Source of the DNA: Hydractinia symbiolongicarpus
Lineage: Eukaryota > Cnidaria > Hydrozoa > Anthoathecata > Hydractiniidae
Length of the DNA: 64,000 nt
Direction: 5' to 3'
NCBI RefSeq assembly: GCF_029227915.1
Contig: NC_079885.1
Span: 3,968,001 to 4,032,000 of the forward strand
The translations under genes were made by a program, and so were the position numbers. Within the stretch, counting starts at the first letter, position 1, and every line of letters begins with the position of its first letter. The notes under the pieces were generated by a model. The model did not search any database, had not been told where the DNA came from, and saw nothing but the letters and a program-made list of their open reading frames with translations. Positions 52,899 to 64,000 of the stretch are shown piece after piece.

Positions 52899-53706
52899 CA
52901 ATACTGGCCAAAACTATTGGAATTTAGCTGTCCTTCCCCCCCTACCCCTATACACAATGTTGATTTGTGTTAAATTTTGAGCATTCAAGGAACAGCCAAA
53001 GCCAAAGTCAACACTGTTTAAGGGGGGGAGGGGGCAGGTTTCTTCAGTCCAACAAGAAGGAATTCCATTATATATTGGCCAGGATTTTCTGAGAGAAATA
53101 TGAATTATATACAGTTCAGTAGGGGGTGTACATTTTCAAAATAAGACATCTACCAAGCACAGAGCTACCACAGCACATCAACCAGCCTTGTTGGCCACCA
53201 TTTTTTGATCTGAAACATGTGCAGCCTCTTTTTCAAAATCGCAGCCTCATTTCCATGTCAAAATGTAAACAAACCAAAAAAACAGGCTGGCTGCACCAAA
53301 AACACATATAAAAATCTACTTTTTATTATTTGACGGTTCACGCCCGTGAACCGTTGAATTTTAAAAAAGAATTATCAAATATATTTTCTATAATTTTGAC
53401 GGTTCACGCCCGTGAACCGTCAATTTCTAAAAAAGGTCGAATATAAGAAAGACATATAAAAATATAATTTTTATTATTTGACGGTTCATGCTCGTGAACA
53501 GTCAATTTCTAAAAAAGAATTATTGAATATACTTCTTTAAAATTTCACGATTGACGCCCGTGAACCGTCGAATATAAGAAATAATACTGTTTATATGCTG
53601 ACAGTCCATGTCTGTGAAAAAGATATATACAGACCAAAACATAAAAATAAGATTTTGTGTTAATACCTTCAAAAAAAACTAAGTCTCAACAGCAAGAATA
53701 TGCAGA
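52899..53706 (+). repeat. 808-bp tandem unit 3
   Basis: Same structure. It carries CATCAACCAGCC, the variant shared with unit 5, and is otherwise almost identical to unit 2. Confidence 0.93.
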
Positions 53707-54514
53707 CAATACTGGCCAAAACTATTGGAATTTAGCTGTCCTTCCCCCCCTACCCCTATACACAATGTTGATTTGTGTTAAATTTTGAGCATTCAAGGAA
53801 CAGCCAAAGCCAAAGTCAACACTGTTTAAGGGGGGGAGGGGGCAGGTTTCTTCAGTCCAACAAGAAGGAATTCCATTATATATTGGCCAGGATTTTCTGA
53901 GAGAAATATGAATTATATACAGTTCAGTAGGGGGTGTACATTTTCAAAATAAGACATCTACCAAGCACAGAGCTACCACAGCACATCAGCCAGCCTTGTT
54001 GGCCACCATTTTTTGATCTGAAACATGTGCAGCCTCTTTTTCAAAATCGCAGCCTCATTTCCATGTCAAAATGTAAACAAACCAAAAAAACAGGCTGGCT
54101 GCACCAAAAACACATATAAAAATCTACTTTTTATTATTTGACGGTTCACGCCCGTGAACCGTTGAATTTTAAAAAAGAATTATCAAATATATTTTCTATA
54201 ATTTTGACGGTTCACGCCCGTGAACCGTCAATTTCTAAAAAAGGTCGAATATAAGAAAGACATATAAAAATATAATTTTTATTATTTGACGGTTCATGCT
54301 CGTGAACAGTCAATTTCTAAAAAAGAATTATTGAATATACTTCTTTAAAATTTCACGATTGACGCCCGTGAACCGTCGAATATAAGAAATAATACTGTTT
54401 ATATGCTGACAGTCCATGTCTGTGAAAAAGATATATACAGACCAAAACATAAAAATAAGATTTTGTGTTAATACCTTCAAAAAAAACTAAGTCTCAACAG
54501 CAAGAATATGCAGA
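53707..54514 (+). repeat. 808-bp tandem unit 4
   Basis: Same structure, with the CATCAGCCAGCC variant of unit 2. Confidence 0.93.
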
Positions 54515-55322
54515 CAATACTGGCCAAAACTATTGGAATTTAGCTGTCCTTCCCCCCCTACCCCTATACACAATGTTGATTTGTGTTAAATTTTGAGCAT
54601 TCAAGGAACAGCCAAAGCCAAAGTCAACACTGTTTAAGGGGGGGAGGGGGCAGGTTTCTTCAGTCCAACAAGAAGGAATTCCATTATATATTGGCCAGGA
54701 TTTTCTGAGAGAAATATGAATTATATACAGTTCAGTAGGGGGTGTACATTTTCAAAATAAGACATCTACCAAGCACAGAGCTACCACAGCACATCAACCA
54801 GCCTTGTTGGCCACCATTTTTTGATCTGAAACATATGCAGCCTCTTTTTCAAAATCGCAGCCTCATTTCCATGTCAAAATGTAAACAAACCAAAAAAACA
54901 GGCTGGCTGCACCAAAAACACATATAAAAATCTACTTTTTATTATTTGACGGTTCACGCCCGTGAACCGTTGAATTTTAAAAAAGAATTATCAAATATAT
55001 TTTCTATAATTTTGACGGTTCACGCCCGTGAACCGTCAATTTCTAAAAAAGGTCGAATATAAGAAAGACATATAAAAATATAATTTTTATTATTTGACGG
55101 TTCATGCTCGTGAACAGTCAATTTCTAAAAAAGAATTATTGAATATACTTCTTTAAAATTTCACGATTGACGCCCGTGAACCGTCGAATATAAGAAATAA
55201 TACTGTTTATATGCTGACAGTCCATGTCTGTGAAAAAGATATATACAGACCAAAACATAAAAATAAGATTTTGTGTTAATACCTTCAAAAAAAACTAAGT
55301 CTCAACAGCAAGAATATGCAGA
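54515..55322 (+). repeat. 808-bp tandem unit 5
   Basis: Same structure, with the CATCAACCAGCC variant of unit 3 and a private ACATATGCAGCC. Confidence 0.93.
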
Positions 55323-55511
55323 CAATACTGGCCAAAATAATTGGAATTTAGCTGTCCTTCCCCCCCTACCCCTATACACAATGTTGATTTGTGTTAAATT
55401 TTGAGCATTCAAGGAACAGCCAAAGCCAAAGTCAACACTGTTTAAGGGGGGGAGGGGGCAGGTTTCTTCTGTCCAACAAGAAGGAATTCCATTATATATT
55501 GGCCAGGATTG
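55323..55511 (+). repeat. Partial sixth unit (189 bp), forming the transposon right end
   Basis: It matches the foldback head of the unit and stops at GGATTG, where full units read GGATTTTCTGAG. It carries two private changes, CCAAAATAATTGG and TTCTTCTGTCC, so like unit 1 it is more diverged than units 2-5. Confidence 0.9.
55483..55511 (-). repeat. Right terminal inverted repeat
   Basis: The reverse complement begins CAATCCTGGCCAATATATAA and continues TGGAATTCC. It matches the left end at 10 of the outer 11 bases and again at TGGAATT. Confidence 0.8.
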
Positions 55512-55513
55512 TA
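55512..55513. other. Target-site duplication, right TA
   Basis: The transposon ends GGATTG, then TA, then GTAAAATCAGAAAAATATCGC, which is the normal continuation of the satellite after GCAACC. Confidence 0.85.
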
Positions 55514-55880
55514 GTAAAATCAGAAAAATATCGCTAAATGCATGTTGGTACGAATATGTGACGCAACCGTTGTAAGTCAAGCGGATTGACACTGTTAGAA
55601 AGTCAATGAAATGTAGTTTTTAAAAATGTTTCTATTTCTTCATCGCGCACTAACGGCTAGGATTGGTTCCACAGTTCAAAATGACTTATTTATCTAAACT
55701 ATTTTATAAAACGCTACTACACCGCCCATCGAAATCGGTGAATTCCAGCAATCATGTCAAATTAAGACGAATGTTATTCCTTGTGTCCAATTGTCTCATT
55801 TATCACATATTTGAGGTCAAAGTCCAATATTAGTTCAATTAAGTCCCACAGTCAATCCTTTCACTGTTAAAAGCGATGCA

Positions 55881-58800
55881 ACCTAGCAATATCCGAATAC
55901 TATCGCTAAATACATGTTGGTACGAATATGTGACGCAACCGTTGTAACTCAAACGGATTTATACCGCCAGAAGCACAATGAAATGTAGTCTTTGAAACTG
56001 TTCTTATTTATTCAGCGCGTTCTAACGGTCAGGATTGTTCCCACACTAAAAAATGACTTATTTTATCTAAATTATTAAGTGATGCGCTACCATAGGGCCG
56101 AGTGTAATCGCTGAATTCCAGCAATCATGTCAAATTAAGAAGAATGTTATTCCTTGAAGTCCAATTGGCTCATTTATCACATTTATAAGGTCACAGTACA
56201 GAATCACTTAAATTAAGTCCCACAGTCAATCGTTTCACTGTCAAGAAAAATACAACTTAGTAATATCGGAAAAGAATCATTAAATACATGTTGGTACGAA
56301 TACGTGACGCAACCGTTGTAAGTTAAGCCGATTGACACCGTTAGAAAGTCAATGAAATGTAGTTTTTAAAACTGTCTCTATTTCTTCAGCGCGGGCTAAC
56401 GGCTAGGATTGGTCCCACAGTAAAAAATGACTTATTTTTTCTAAATTTTTTAGTGAAGCGCTACCATTGGGCCGAGTGTAATCGCTGAATTGCAGCAATC
56501 ACGTCAAATTAAGAAGAATGTTATTCCTTGGAGTCCAATTGGCTCATTTATCACATTTATACGGTCGCAGTCCAGAATCACTTCAATTAAGTCCCACAGT
56601 CAATCGTTTCACTGTTAAAGGCGATACAACTTAGTAATATCGGAAAAAATTCACTAAATACATGTTGGTACGAATATGTGACTCAACCGTTGTAACTCAA
56701 ATGGACTCATACCGTTAGAAATTCATTGAAATGTACCTTCTAAAACTGTCTCTATTTCTTCAGCGCGCGATAACGGCTAGGATTCGTCCCACAGTACAAA
56801 ATGACTTATATATCTAAACTTTTAAATAAAAAGCTACCACAGCGCCCAGCGAAATCGGTAAATTCCAGCAGTCATGTCAAATTAAAAAGAATGTTATTCC
56901 TTGGGTCCAATTGTCTCATTTATCACATTTATGATGTCAAGGTCCAAAATCAGTTCAATTAATTCCCACAGTCAATCCTTTCACTGTTAAAAGCGATGCA
57001 ACCTAGTAAAATCAAAAAAATATCGCTAAATGCATGTTGGTACAAATGTGTGACGCAACCGTTGTAATTGAAACGGACTGATGCCGTTAAAAAGTCAATG
57101 AAATGTAGTTTTTAAAACTGCCTCTCTTTCTTCAGCGCGCGCTAACGTCTAGGATTGGTCCAACCGTAAAAAATGACTTATTTATCTAAATTTTTAAATG
57201 AAGCGCTACAACAGCGCCTAGCGAAATCAGTAAATTCCAGCAATCATTTCAAAATAAGACGAATGTTATTTCTTGGGTCCAATTGTCTCATTTATCACAT
57301 TTTTGAGGTCAAAGTCCAAAATCAGTTCAATTAAGTCCCACAGTCAATCCTTTGACTGTTTAAAGCGAAGCAACCTAGTAAAATCAGAAAAATATCGCTA
57401 AATGCATGTTGGTACGAATATGTGACGCAACCGTTGTAATTGAAACGGACTGATGCCGTTAGAGAGTCAATGAAATGTAGTTTTTGAAACTGTCTCTCTT
57501 TCTTCAGCGCGCGCTAACGTCTGGAATTGGTCCAACCGTAAAAAATGACTTATTTATCTAAATTTTTAAATGAAGCGCTACCACAGCGCCCAGCAAAATC
57601 GGTAAATTCCAGCAAACATGTCAAATTAAAAAGAATTTTATTCCTTGGGTACGATTGTCTCATTTATTACATTTATAAGGTCACAGTCCAGAATCACTTC
57701 AATTAAGTCCCACAGTCAATCGTTTTACTGTTAAAAGCGATACAACTTAGTTATATCGGAAAAAAATCACTAAATACATGTTGGTACGAATATGTGACGG
57801 AACCGTTGTAAGTCAAGCGGATTGACACCGTTAGAAAGTCAATGAAATGTAGTTTTTAAAAATGTTTCTATTTCTTCAGCGCGGGCTAACGGCTAGGATT
57901 GGTACCACAGTTCAAAATGACTTATTTATCTAAACTATTTTATAAAACGCTACTACAGCGCCCATCGAAATCGGTGAATTCCAGCAATCATGTCAAATTA
58001 AGACGAATGTTATTCCTTGTGTCCAATTGTCTCATTTATCACATATATGAGGTCAAAGTCCAATATTAGTTCAATTAAGTCCCACAGTCAATCCTTTCAC
58101 TGTTAAAAGCGATGCAACCTAGCAATATCCGAATACTATCGCTAAATACATGTTGGTACGAATATGTGACGCAATCGTTGTAACTCAAACGGATTTATAC
58201 CGCCAGAAGGTCAATGAAATGTAGTCTTTGAAACTGTTCTTATTTATTCAGCGCGTTCTAACGGTCAGGATTGTTCCCACACTAAAAAATGACTTATTTT
58301 ATCTAAATTATTAAGTGATGCGCTACCATAGGGCCGAGTGTAATCGCTGAATTCCAGCAATCATGTCAAATTTAGAAGAATGTTATTCCTTGAAGTCCAA
58401 TTGGCTCATTTATCACATTTATACGGTCGCAGTCCAGAATCATTTAAATTAAGTCCCACAGTCAATCGTTTCACTGTCAAAAAAAATACAACTTAGTAAT
58501 ATCGGAAAAAAATCACTAAATACATGTTGGTACGAATATGTGACTCAACCGTTGTAACTCAAATGGACTAATACCGTTAGAAATTCATTGAAATGTACCT
58601 TCTAAAACTGTCTCTATTTCTTCAGCGCGCGATAACGGCTAGGATTCGTCCCACAGTACAAAATGACTTATATATCTAAACTTTTAAATAAAAGCTACCA
58701 CAGCGCCCAGCGAAATCGGTAAATTCCAGCAATCATGTCAAATTAAAAAGAATGTTATTCCTTGGGTCCAATTGTCTCATTTATCACATTTATGATGTCA

Positions 58801-60350
58801 AGGTCCAAAATCAGTTCAATTAAGTCCCACAGTCAATCCTTTCACTGTTAAAAGCGATGCAACCTAGTAAAATCAAAAAAATATCGCTAAAGGCATGTTG
58901 GTACAAATGTGTGACGCAACCGTTGTAATTGAAACGGACTGATGCCGTTAAAAATTCAATGAAATGTAGTTTTTAAAACTGCCTCTCTTTCTTCAGCGCG
59001 CGCTAACGTCTAGGATTGGTCCAACCGTAAAAAATGACTTATTTATCTAAATTTTTAAATGAAGCGCTACAACAGCGCCTAGCGAAATCAGTAAATTCCA
59101 GCAATCATTTCAAAATAAGACGAATGTTATTTCTTGGGTCCAATTGTCTCATTTATCACATTTATACGGTCGCAGTCCAGAATCACTTCAATTAAGTCCC
59201 ACAGTCAATCGTTTCACTGTTAAAGGCGATACAACTTAGTAATATTGGAAAAAAATCACTAAATACATGTTGGTACGAATATGTGACTGAACCGTTGTAA
59301 CTCAAATGGACTAATACCGTTAGAAATTCATTGAAATGTACCTTCTAAAACTGTCTCTATTTCTTCAGCGCGCGATAACGGCTAGGATTCGTCCCACAGT
59401 ACAAAATGACTTATATATCTAAACTTTTAAATAAAAAGCTACCACAGCGCCCAGCGAAATCGGTAAATTCCAGCAATCATGTCAAATTAAAAAGAATGTT
59501 ATTCCTTGGGTCCAATTGTCTCATTTATCACATTTATGATGTCAAGGTCCAAAATCAGTTCAATTAAGTCCCACAGTCAATCCTTTCACTGTTAAAAGCG
59601 AAGCAACCTAGTAAAATCCGAAAAATATCGCTAAATGCATGGTGGTACGAATATGTGACGCAACCGTTGTAATTGAAACGGACTGATGCCGTTAGAAAGT
59701 CAATGAAATGTAGTTTTTAAAACTGTCTCTCTTTCTTCAGCGCGCGCTAACGTCTAGGATTTGTCCAACCGTAAAAAATGACTTATCTATCTAAATTTTT
59801 AAATGAAGCGCTACCACAGCGCCTAGCGAAATCGGTAACTTCCAGCAATCATGTCAAATTAAAAAGAATTTTATTCCTTGGGTACAATTGTCACATTTAT
59901 CACATTTATAAGGTCACAGTCCAGAATCACTTCAATTAAGTCCCACAGTCAATCGTTTTACTGTTAAAAGCGATACAACTTAGTGATATCGGAAAAAAAT
60001 CACTAAATACATGTTGGTACGAATATGTGACGCAACCGTTGTAAGTCAAGCGGATTGACACTGTGAGAAAGTCAATGAAATGTAGTTTTTAAAAATGTTT
60101 CTATTTCTTCATCGCGCGCTAACGGCTAGGATTGGTTCCACAGTTCAAAATGACTTATTTATCTAAACTATTTTATAAAACGCTACTACAGCGCCCATCG
60201 AAATCGGTGAATTCCAGCAACCATGTCAAATTAAGACGAATGTTATTCCTTGTGTCCAATTATCTCATTTATCACATATATGAGGTCAAAGTCCAATATT
60301 AGTTCAATTAAGTCCCACAGTCAATCCTTTCACTGTTAAAAGCGATGCAA
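55881..60350 (-). repeat. Six-monomer higher-order repeat (about 2,235 bp) in the distal right arm
   Basis: The private marker ACCTAGCAATATCCG occurs at 55881, 58117 and 60350, 2,236 and 2,233 bp apart, and again at 63710. The monomers after each of the first three follow a similar order of variants (ACACTAAAAAATG, then ATAAAAGCTACC-type, then CCGTTAAAAA-type), with some replacement between copies. Confidence 0.75.
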
Positions 60351-60408
60351 CCTAGCAATATCCGAATACTATCGCTAAATACATGTTGGTACGAATATGT
60401 GACGCAAC

Positions 60409-62940
60409 CGTTGTAAATCAAACGGATTTATACCGCCAGAAGGTCAATGAAATGTAGTCTTTGAAACTGTTCTTATTTATTCAGCGCGTTCTAACGGTCA
60501 GGATTGTTCCCACACTAAAAAATGACTTATTTTATCTAAATTATTAAGTGCAGCGCTACCATAGGGCCGAGTGTAATCGCTGAATTCCAGCAATCATGTC
60601 AAATTAAGAAGAATGTTATTCCTTGAAGTCCAATTGGCTCATTTATCACATTTATACGGTCACAGTACAGAATCACTTAAATTAAGTCCCACAGTCAATC
60701 GTTTCACTGTCAAAAGAAATACAACTTAGTAATATCGGAAAAGAATCACTAAATACATGTTGGTACGAATACGTGACGTAACCGTTGTAAGTTAAGCCGA
60801 TTGACACCGTTAGAAAGTCAATGAAATGTAGTTTTTGAAACTGTCTCTATTTCTTCAGCCCGCGCTAACGGCTAGGATTGGTCCCACAGTAAAAAATGAC
60901 TTATTTTATCTAAATTTTTAAGAGAAGCGCTACCATTGGGCCGAGTGTAATCGCTGAATTGCAGCAATCATGTCAAATAAAGAAGAATGTTATTCCTTGG
61001 AATCCAATTGGTTCATTTATCACATTTATAAGGTCACAGTCCAGGATCACTTTAATTAAGTCCCACAGTCACTCGTTTCACTGTCAAAAGCAATACAACT
61101 TAGTAATAATGGAAAAAAATCACTAAATACATGTTGGTACGAATATGTGACGCAACCGTTGTAGTTGAAACGGACTATTACCGTTAGAAAGTCAATGAAA
61201 TGTAGCATTTGAAACTGTCTCTATTTCTTCAGCGCAGGCTAACGGCTAGGATTGGTCCCACAGTAAAAAATGACTTATTTTATCTAAATTATTAAGTGAA
61301 GCGCAACCATTGGGCCGAGTGTATTCGCTGAATTGCAGCAATCATGTCAAATTAAGAAGAATGTTATTCCTTGGAGTCCAATTGGCTCATTTATCACATT
61401 TATACGGTCGCAGTCCAGAATCACTTCAATGAAGTCCCACAGTCAATCCTTTCACTGTTAAAAGCGAAGCAACCTAGTAAAATCAGAAAAATATCGCTAA
61501 ATGCATGGTGGTACGAATATGTGACGCAACCGTTGTAATTGAAACGGACTGATGCCGTTAGAAAGTCAATGAAAAGTAGTTTCTAAAACTGTCTCTCTTT
61601 CTTCAGCGCGCGCTAACGTCTAGGATTGGTCCAACCGTAAAAAATGACTTATCTATCTAAATTTTTAAATGAAGCGCTACCACAGCGCCTAGCGAAATCG
61701 GTAAATTCCAGCAATCATGTCAAATTAAAAAGAATTTTATTCCTTGGGTACAATTGTCACATTTATCACATTTATAAGGTCACAGTCCAGAATTACTTCA
61801 ATTAAGTCCCACAGTCAATCGTTTTACTGTTAAAAGCGATACAACTTAGTGATATCGGAAAAAAATCACTAAATACATGTTGGTACGAATATGTGACGCA
61901 ACCGTTGTAAATCAAACGGATTTATACCGCCAGAAGGTCAATGAAATGTAGTCTTTGAAACTGTTCTTATTTATTCAGCGCGTTCTAACGGTCAGGATTG
62001 TTCCCACACTAAAAAATGACTTATTTTATCTAAATTATTAAGTGAAGCGCTACCATAGGGCCGAGTGTAATCGCTGAATTCCAGCAATCATGTCAAATTA
62101 AGAAGAATGTTATTCCTTGAAGTCCAATTGGCTCATTTATCACATTTATAAGGTCACAGTACAGAATCACTTAAATTAAGTCCCACAGTCAATCGTTTCA
62201 CTGTCAAAAGAAATACAACTTAGTAATATCGGAAAAGAATCACTAAATACATGTTGGTACGAATACGTGACGTAACCGTTGTAAGTTAAGCCGATTGACA
62301 CCGTTAGAAAGTCAATGAAATGTAGTTTTTGAAACTGTCTCTATTTCTTCAGCCCGCGCTAACGGCTAGGATTGGTCCCACAGTAAAAAATGACTTATTT
62401 TATCTAAATTTTTAAGAGAAGCGCTACCATTGGGCCGAGTGTAATCGCTGAATTGCAGCAATCATGTCAAATAAAGAAGAATGTTATTCCTTGGAATCCA
62501 ATTGGTTCATTTATCACATTTATAAGGTCACAGTCCAGGATCACTTTAATTAAGTCCCACAGTCACTCGTTTCACTGTCAAAAGCAATACAACTTAGTAA
62601 TAATGGAAAAAAATCACTAAATACATGTTGGTACGAATATGTGACGCAACCGTTGTAGTTGAAACGGACTATTACTGTTAGAAAGTCAATGAAATGTAGC
62701 ATTTAAAACTGTCTCTATTTCTTCAGCGCAGGCTAACGGCTAGGATTGGTCCCACAGTAAAAAATGACTTATTTTATCTAAATTATTAAGTAAAGCGCTA
62801 CCATTGGGCCGAGTGTATTCGCTGAATTGCAGCAATCATGTCAAATTAAGAAGAATGTTATTCCTTGGAGTCCAATTGGCTCATTTATCACATTTATACG
62901 GTCGCAGTCCAGAATCACTTCAATGAAGTCCCACAGTCAA
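60409..62940 (-). repeat. Tandem duplication of a four-monomer block (1,496 bp)
   Basis: About 60409-61444 matches about 61905-62940. Shared private markers are GTAAATCAAACGG, 'caaataaagaag', 'attggttcattta' and 'cttcaatgaagtcc'. The inserted extra four monomers explain why the last six-monomer marker interval (60350-63710) is longer than the others. Confidence 0.75.
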
Positions 62941-64000
62941 TCGTTTCACTGTTAAAAGCGATACAACTTAGTAATATCGGAAAAAAATCACTAAATACAT
63001 GTTGGTACAAATATGTGACGCAACCGTTGTAAGTCAAGCGGATTGACACCGTTAGAAAGTCAATGAAATGTAGTTTTTAAAACTGTCTCTCTTTCTTCAG
63101 CGCGCGCTAACGTCTAGGATTGGTCCAACCGTAAAAAATGACTTATCTATCTAAATTTTTAAATGAAGCGCTACCACAGCGCCTAGCGAAATCGGTAAAT
63201 TCCAGCAATCATGTCAAATTAAAAAGAATTTTATTCCTTGGTTACAATTGTCACATTTATCACATTTATAAGGTCACAGTCCAGAATCACTTCAATTAAG
63301 TCCCACAGTCAATCGTTTTACTAATAAAAGCGATACAACTTAGTGATATCGGAAAAAAATCACTAAATACATGTTGGTACGAATATGCGACGCAACCGTT
63401 GTAAGTCAAGCGGATTGACACTGTTAGAAAGTCAATGAAATGTAGTTTTTAAAAATGTTTCTATTTCTTCATGGCGCGCTAACGGCTAGGATTGGTTCCA
63501 CAGTTCAAAATGATTTATTTATCTAAACTTTTTTATAAAACGCTACTACAGCGCCCATCGAAATCGGTGAATTCCAGCAATCATGTCAAATTAAGAAGAA
63601 TGTTATTCCTTGTGTCCAATTGTCTCATTTATCACATATATGAGGTCAAAGTCCAATATTAGTTCAATTAAGTCCCACAGTCAATCCTTTCACTGTTAAA
63701 AGCGATGCAACCTAGCAATATCCGAATACTATCGCTAAATACATGTTGGTACGGATATGTGACGCAACCGTTGTAACTCAAACGGATTTATACCGCCAGA
63801 ATGTCAATGAAATGTAGTCTTTGAAACTGTTCTTATTTATTCAGCGCGTTCTAACGGTCAGGATTGTTCCCACACTAAAAAATGACTTATTTTATCTAAA
63901 TTATTAAGTGAAGCGCTACCATAGGGCCGAGTGTAATCGCTGAATTCCAGCAATCATGTCAAATTAAGAAGAATGTTATTCCTTGAAGTCTAATTGGCTC

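Larger units (their letters stand above)
51283..55511. mobile_element. TA-flanked, inverted-repeat transposon carrying an internal 808-bp satellite
   Basis: The 4,229-bp block starts CAATACTGGCC and ends GGCCAGGATTG, inverse to each other at 10 of 11 bases, and TA stands on both sides. Removing the block and one TA restores the satellite exactly. A TA duplication and CA-starting inverted ends with a CCAAAACTATTGGAA-like segment fit the Tc1/mariner superfamily. No transposase frame is present, so it is non-autonomous. Its content is five full 808-bp tandem units and a 189-bp partial sixth, so left and right ends both come from the first 189 bases of the unit. Whether it inserted with this array inside or grew it after insertion cannot be decided from one copy. 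The family is inferred from ends and target only. Confidence 0.8.
55512..64000 (-). repeat. 373-bp satellite DNA array, right arm, distal part (about 23 monomers)
   Basis: The same satellite, in the same orientation as 27086-51282, resumes in register after the transposon and is open at the window end. Repeated variants such as ACTATTTTATAAAACGC, 'ccgccagaagg' and 'gttcccacactaaaa' show that whole groups of monomers have been copied. No gene or unrelated segment over 300 bases is visible. Confidence 0.97.

Noticed and set aside
51510-54927. A 61-codon open frame present in all five 808-bp units
   Set aside because: It is conserved because the units are almost identical DNA. No domain or signal is recognisable, and there is no sign of selection that could be judged from near-identical copies.
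55302-55592. A 96-codon minus-strand frame across the right end of the transposon
   Set aside because: It runs from satellite across the transposon end into the repeat unit, so it is a chance chimera created by the insertion.
1-64000. CENP-B box or other known centromere motif in the monomer
   Set aside because: No match to the TTCG....A..CGGG pattern was noticed while reading monomers of either arm. A full search was not possible, so absence is not proven and no centromere claim is made.

Overview
This is eukaryotic, AT-rich, almost gene-free DNA, most likely from an invertebrate animal. Nearly the whole window is one satellite family with a monomer of about 373 bp (roughly 154 copies by length). 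Two mobile elements interrupt it. The animal assignment rests on the metazoan style of the non-LTR retrotransposon and on the satellite and TA-flanked transposon landscape; the species cannot be told from the sequence. No intact host gene, tRNA, rRNA or CRISPR array is visible. The short open frames across the window are satellite or transposon frames that happen to lack stops.

Layout. (1) 1-24767: about 66 satellite monomers in one orientation, here called plus. They contain several nested higher-order duplications of 2, 3, 4, 5 and 6 monomers. (2) 24768-27085: a 5'-truncated non-LTR retrotransposon (LINE) of the Jockey/CR1 group on the minus strand. It carries a reverse-transcriptase pseudogene with one in-frame stop and an active-site change from YADD to YAYD. 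(3) 27086-51282: about 65 monomers of the same satellite in the opposite orientation, so the LINE sits exactly where the array switches strand. This arm also holds an 8-bp repeat (tcccacag) that has expanded to 3-6 copies inside several monomers between 28.7 and 36.0 kb. (4) 51283-55511: a 4,229-bp block of five complete 808-bp tandem units plus a 189-bp partial sixth. The block begins CAATACTGGCC, ends with the near inverse GGCCAGGATTG, and is flanked by a duplicated TA, so it looks like a Tc1/mariner-type non-autonomous transposon whose inside is itself a satellite. Each unit contains a cluster of short perfect and decayed palindromes. (5) 55512-64000: the minus-orientation satellite resumes in register at the base where it was interrupted and runs off the window end. 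It is organised in part as a six-monomer (about 2,235 bp) higher-order repeat.

The parts do not form a pathway. The window is a record of satellite turnover: unequal exchange building higher-order repeats, transposons landing inside, and one transposon growing its own internal tandem array. The most unusual items are the satellite-bearing TA transposon nested in another satellite, and the head-to-head inversion of the array at the LINE. Because the arrays are so repetitive, copy numbers and the inversion should be read with possible assembly error in mind. Block edges given for duplications were found by eye and are accurate to a few tens of bases.
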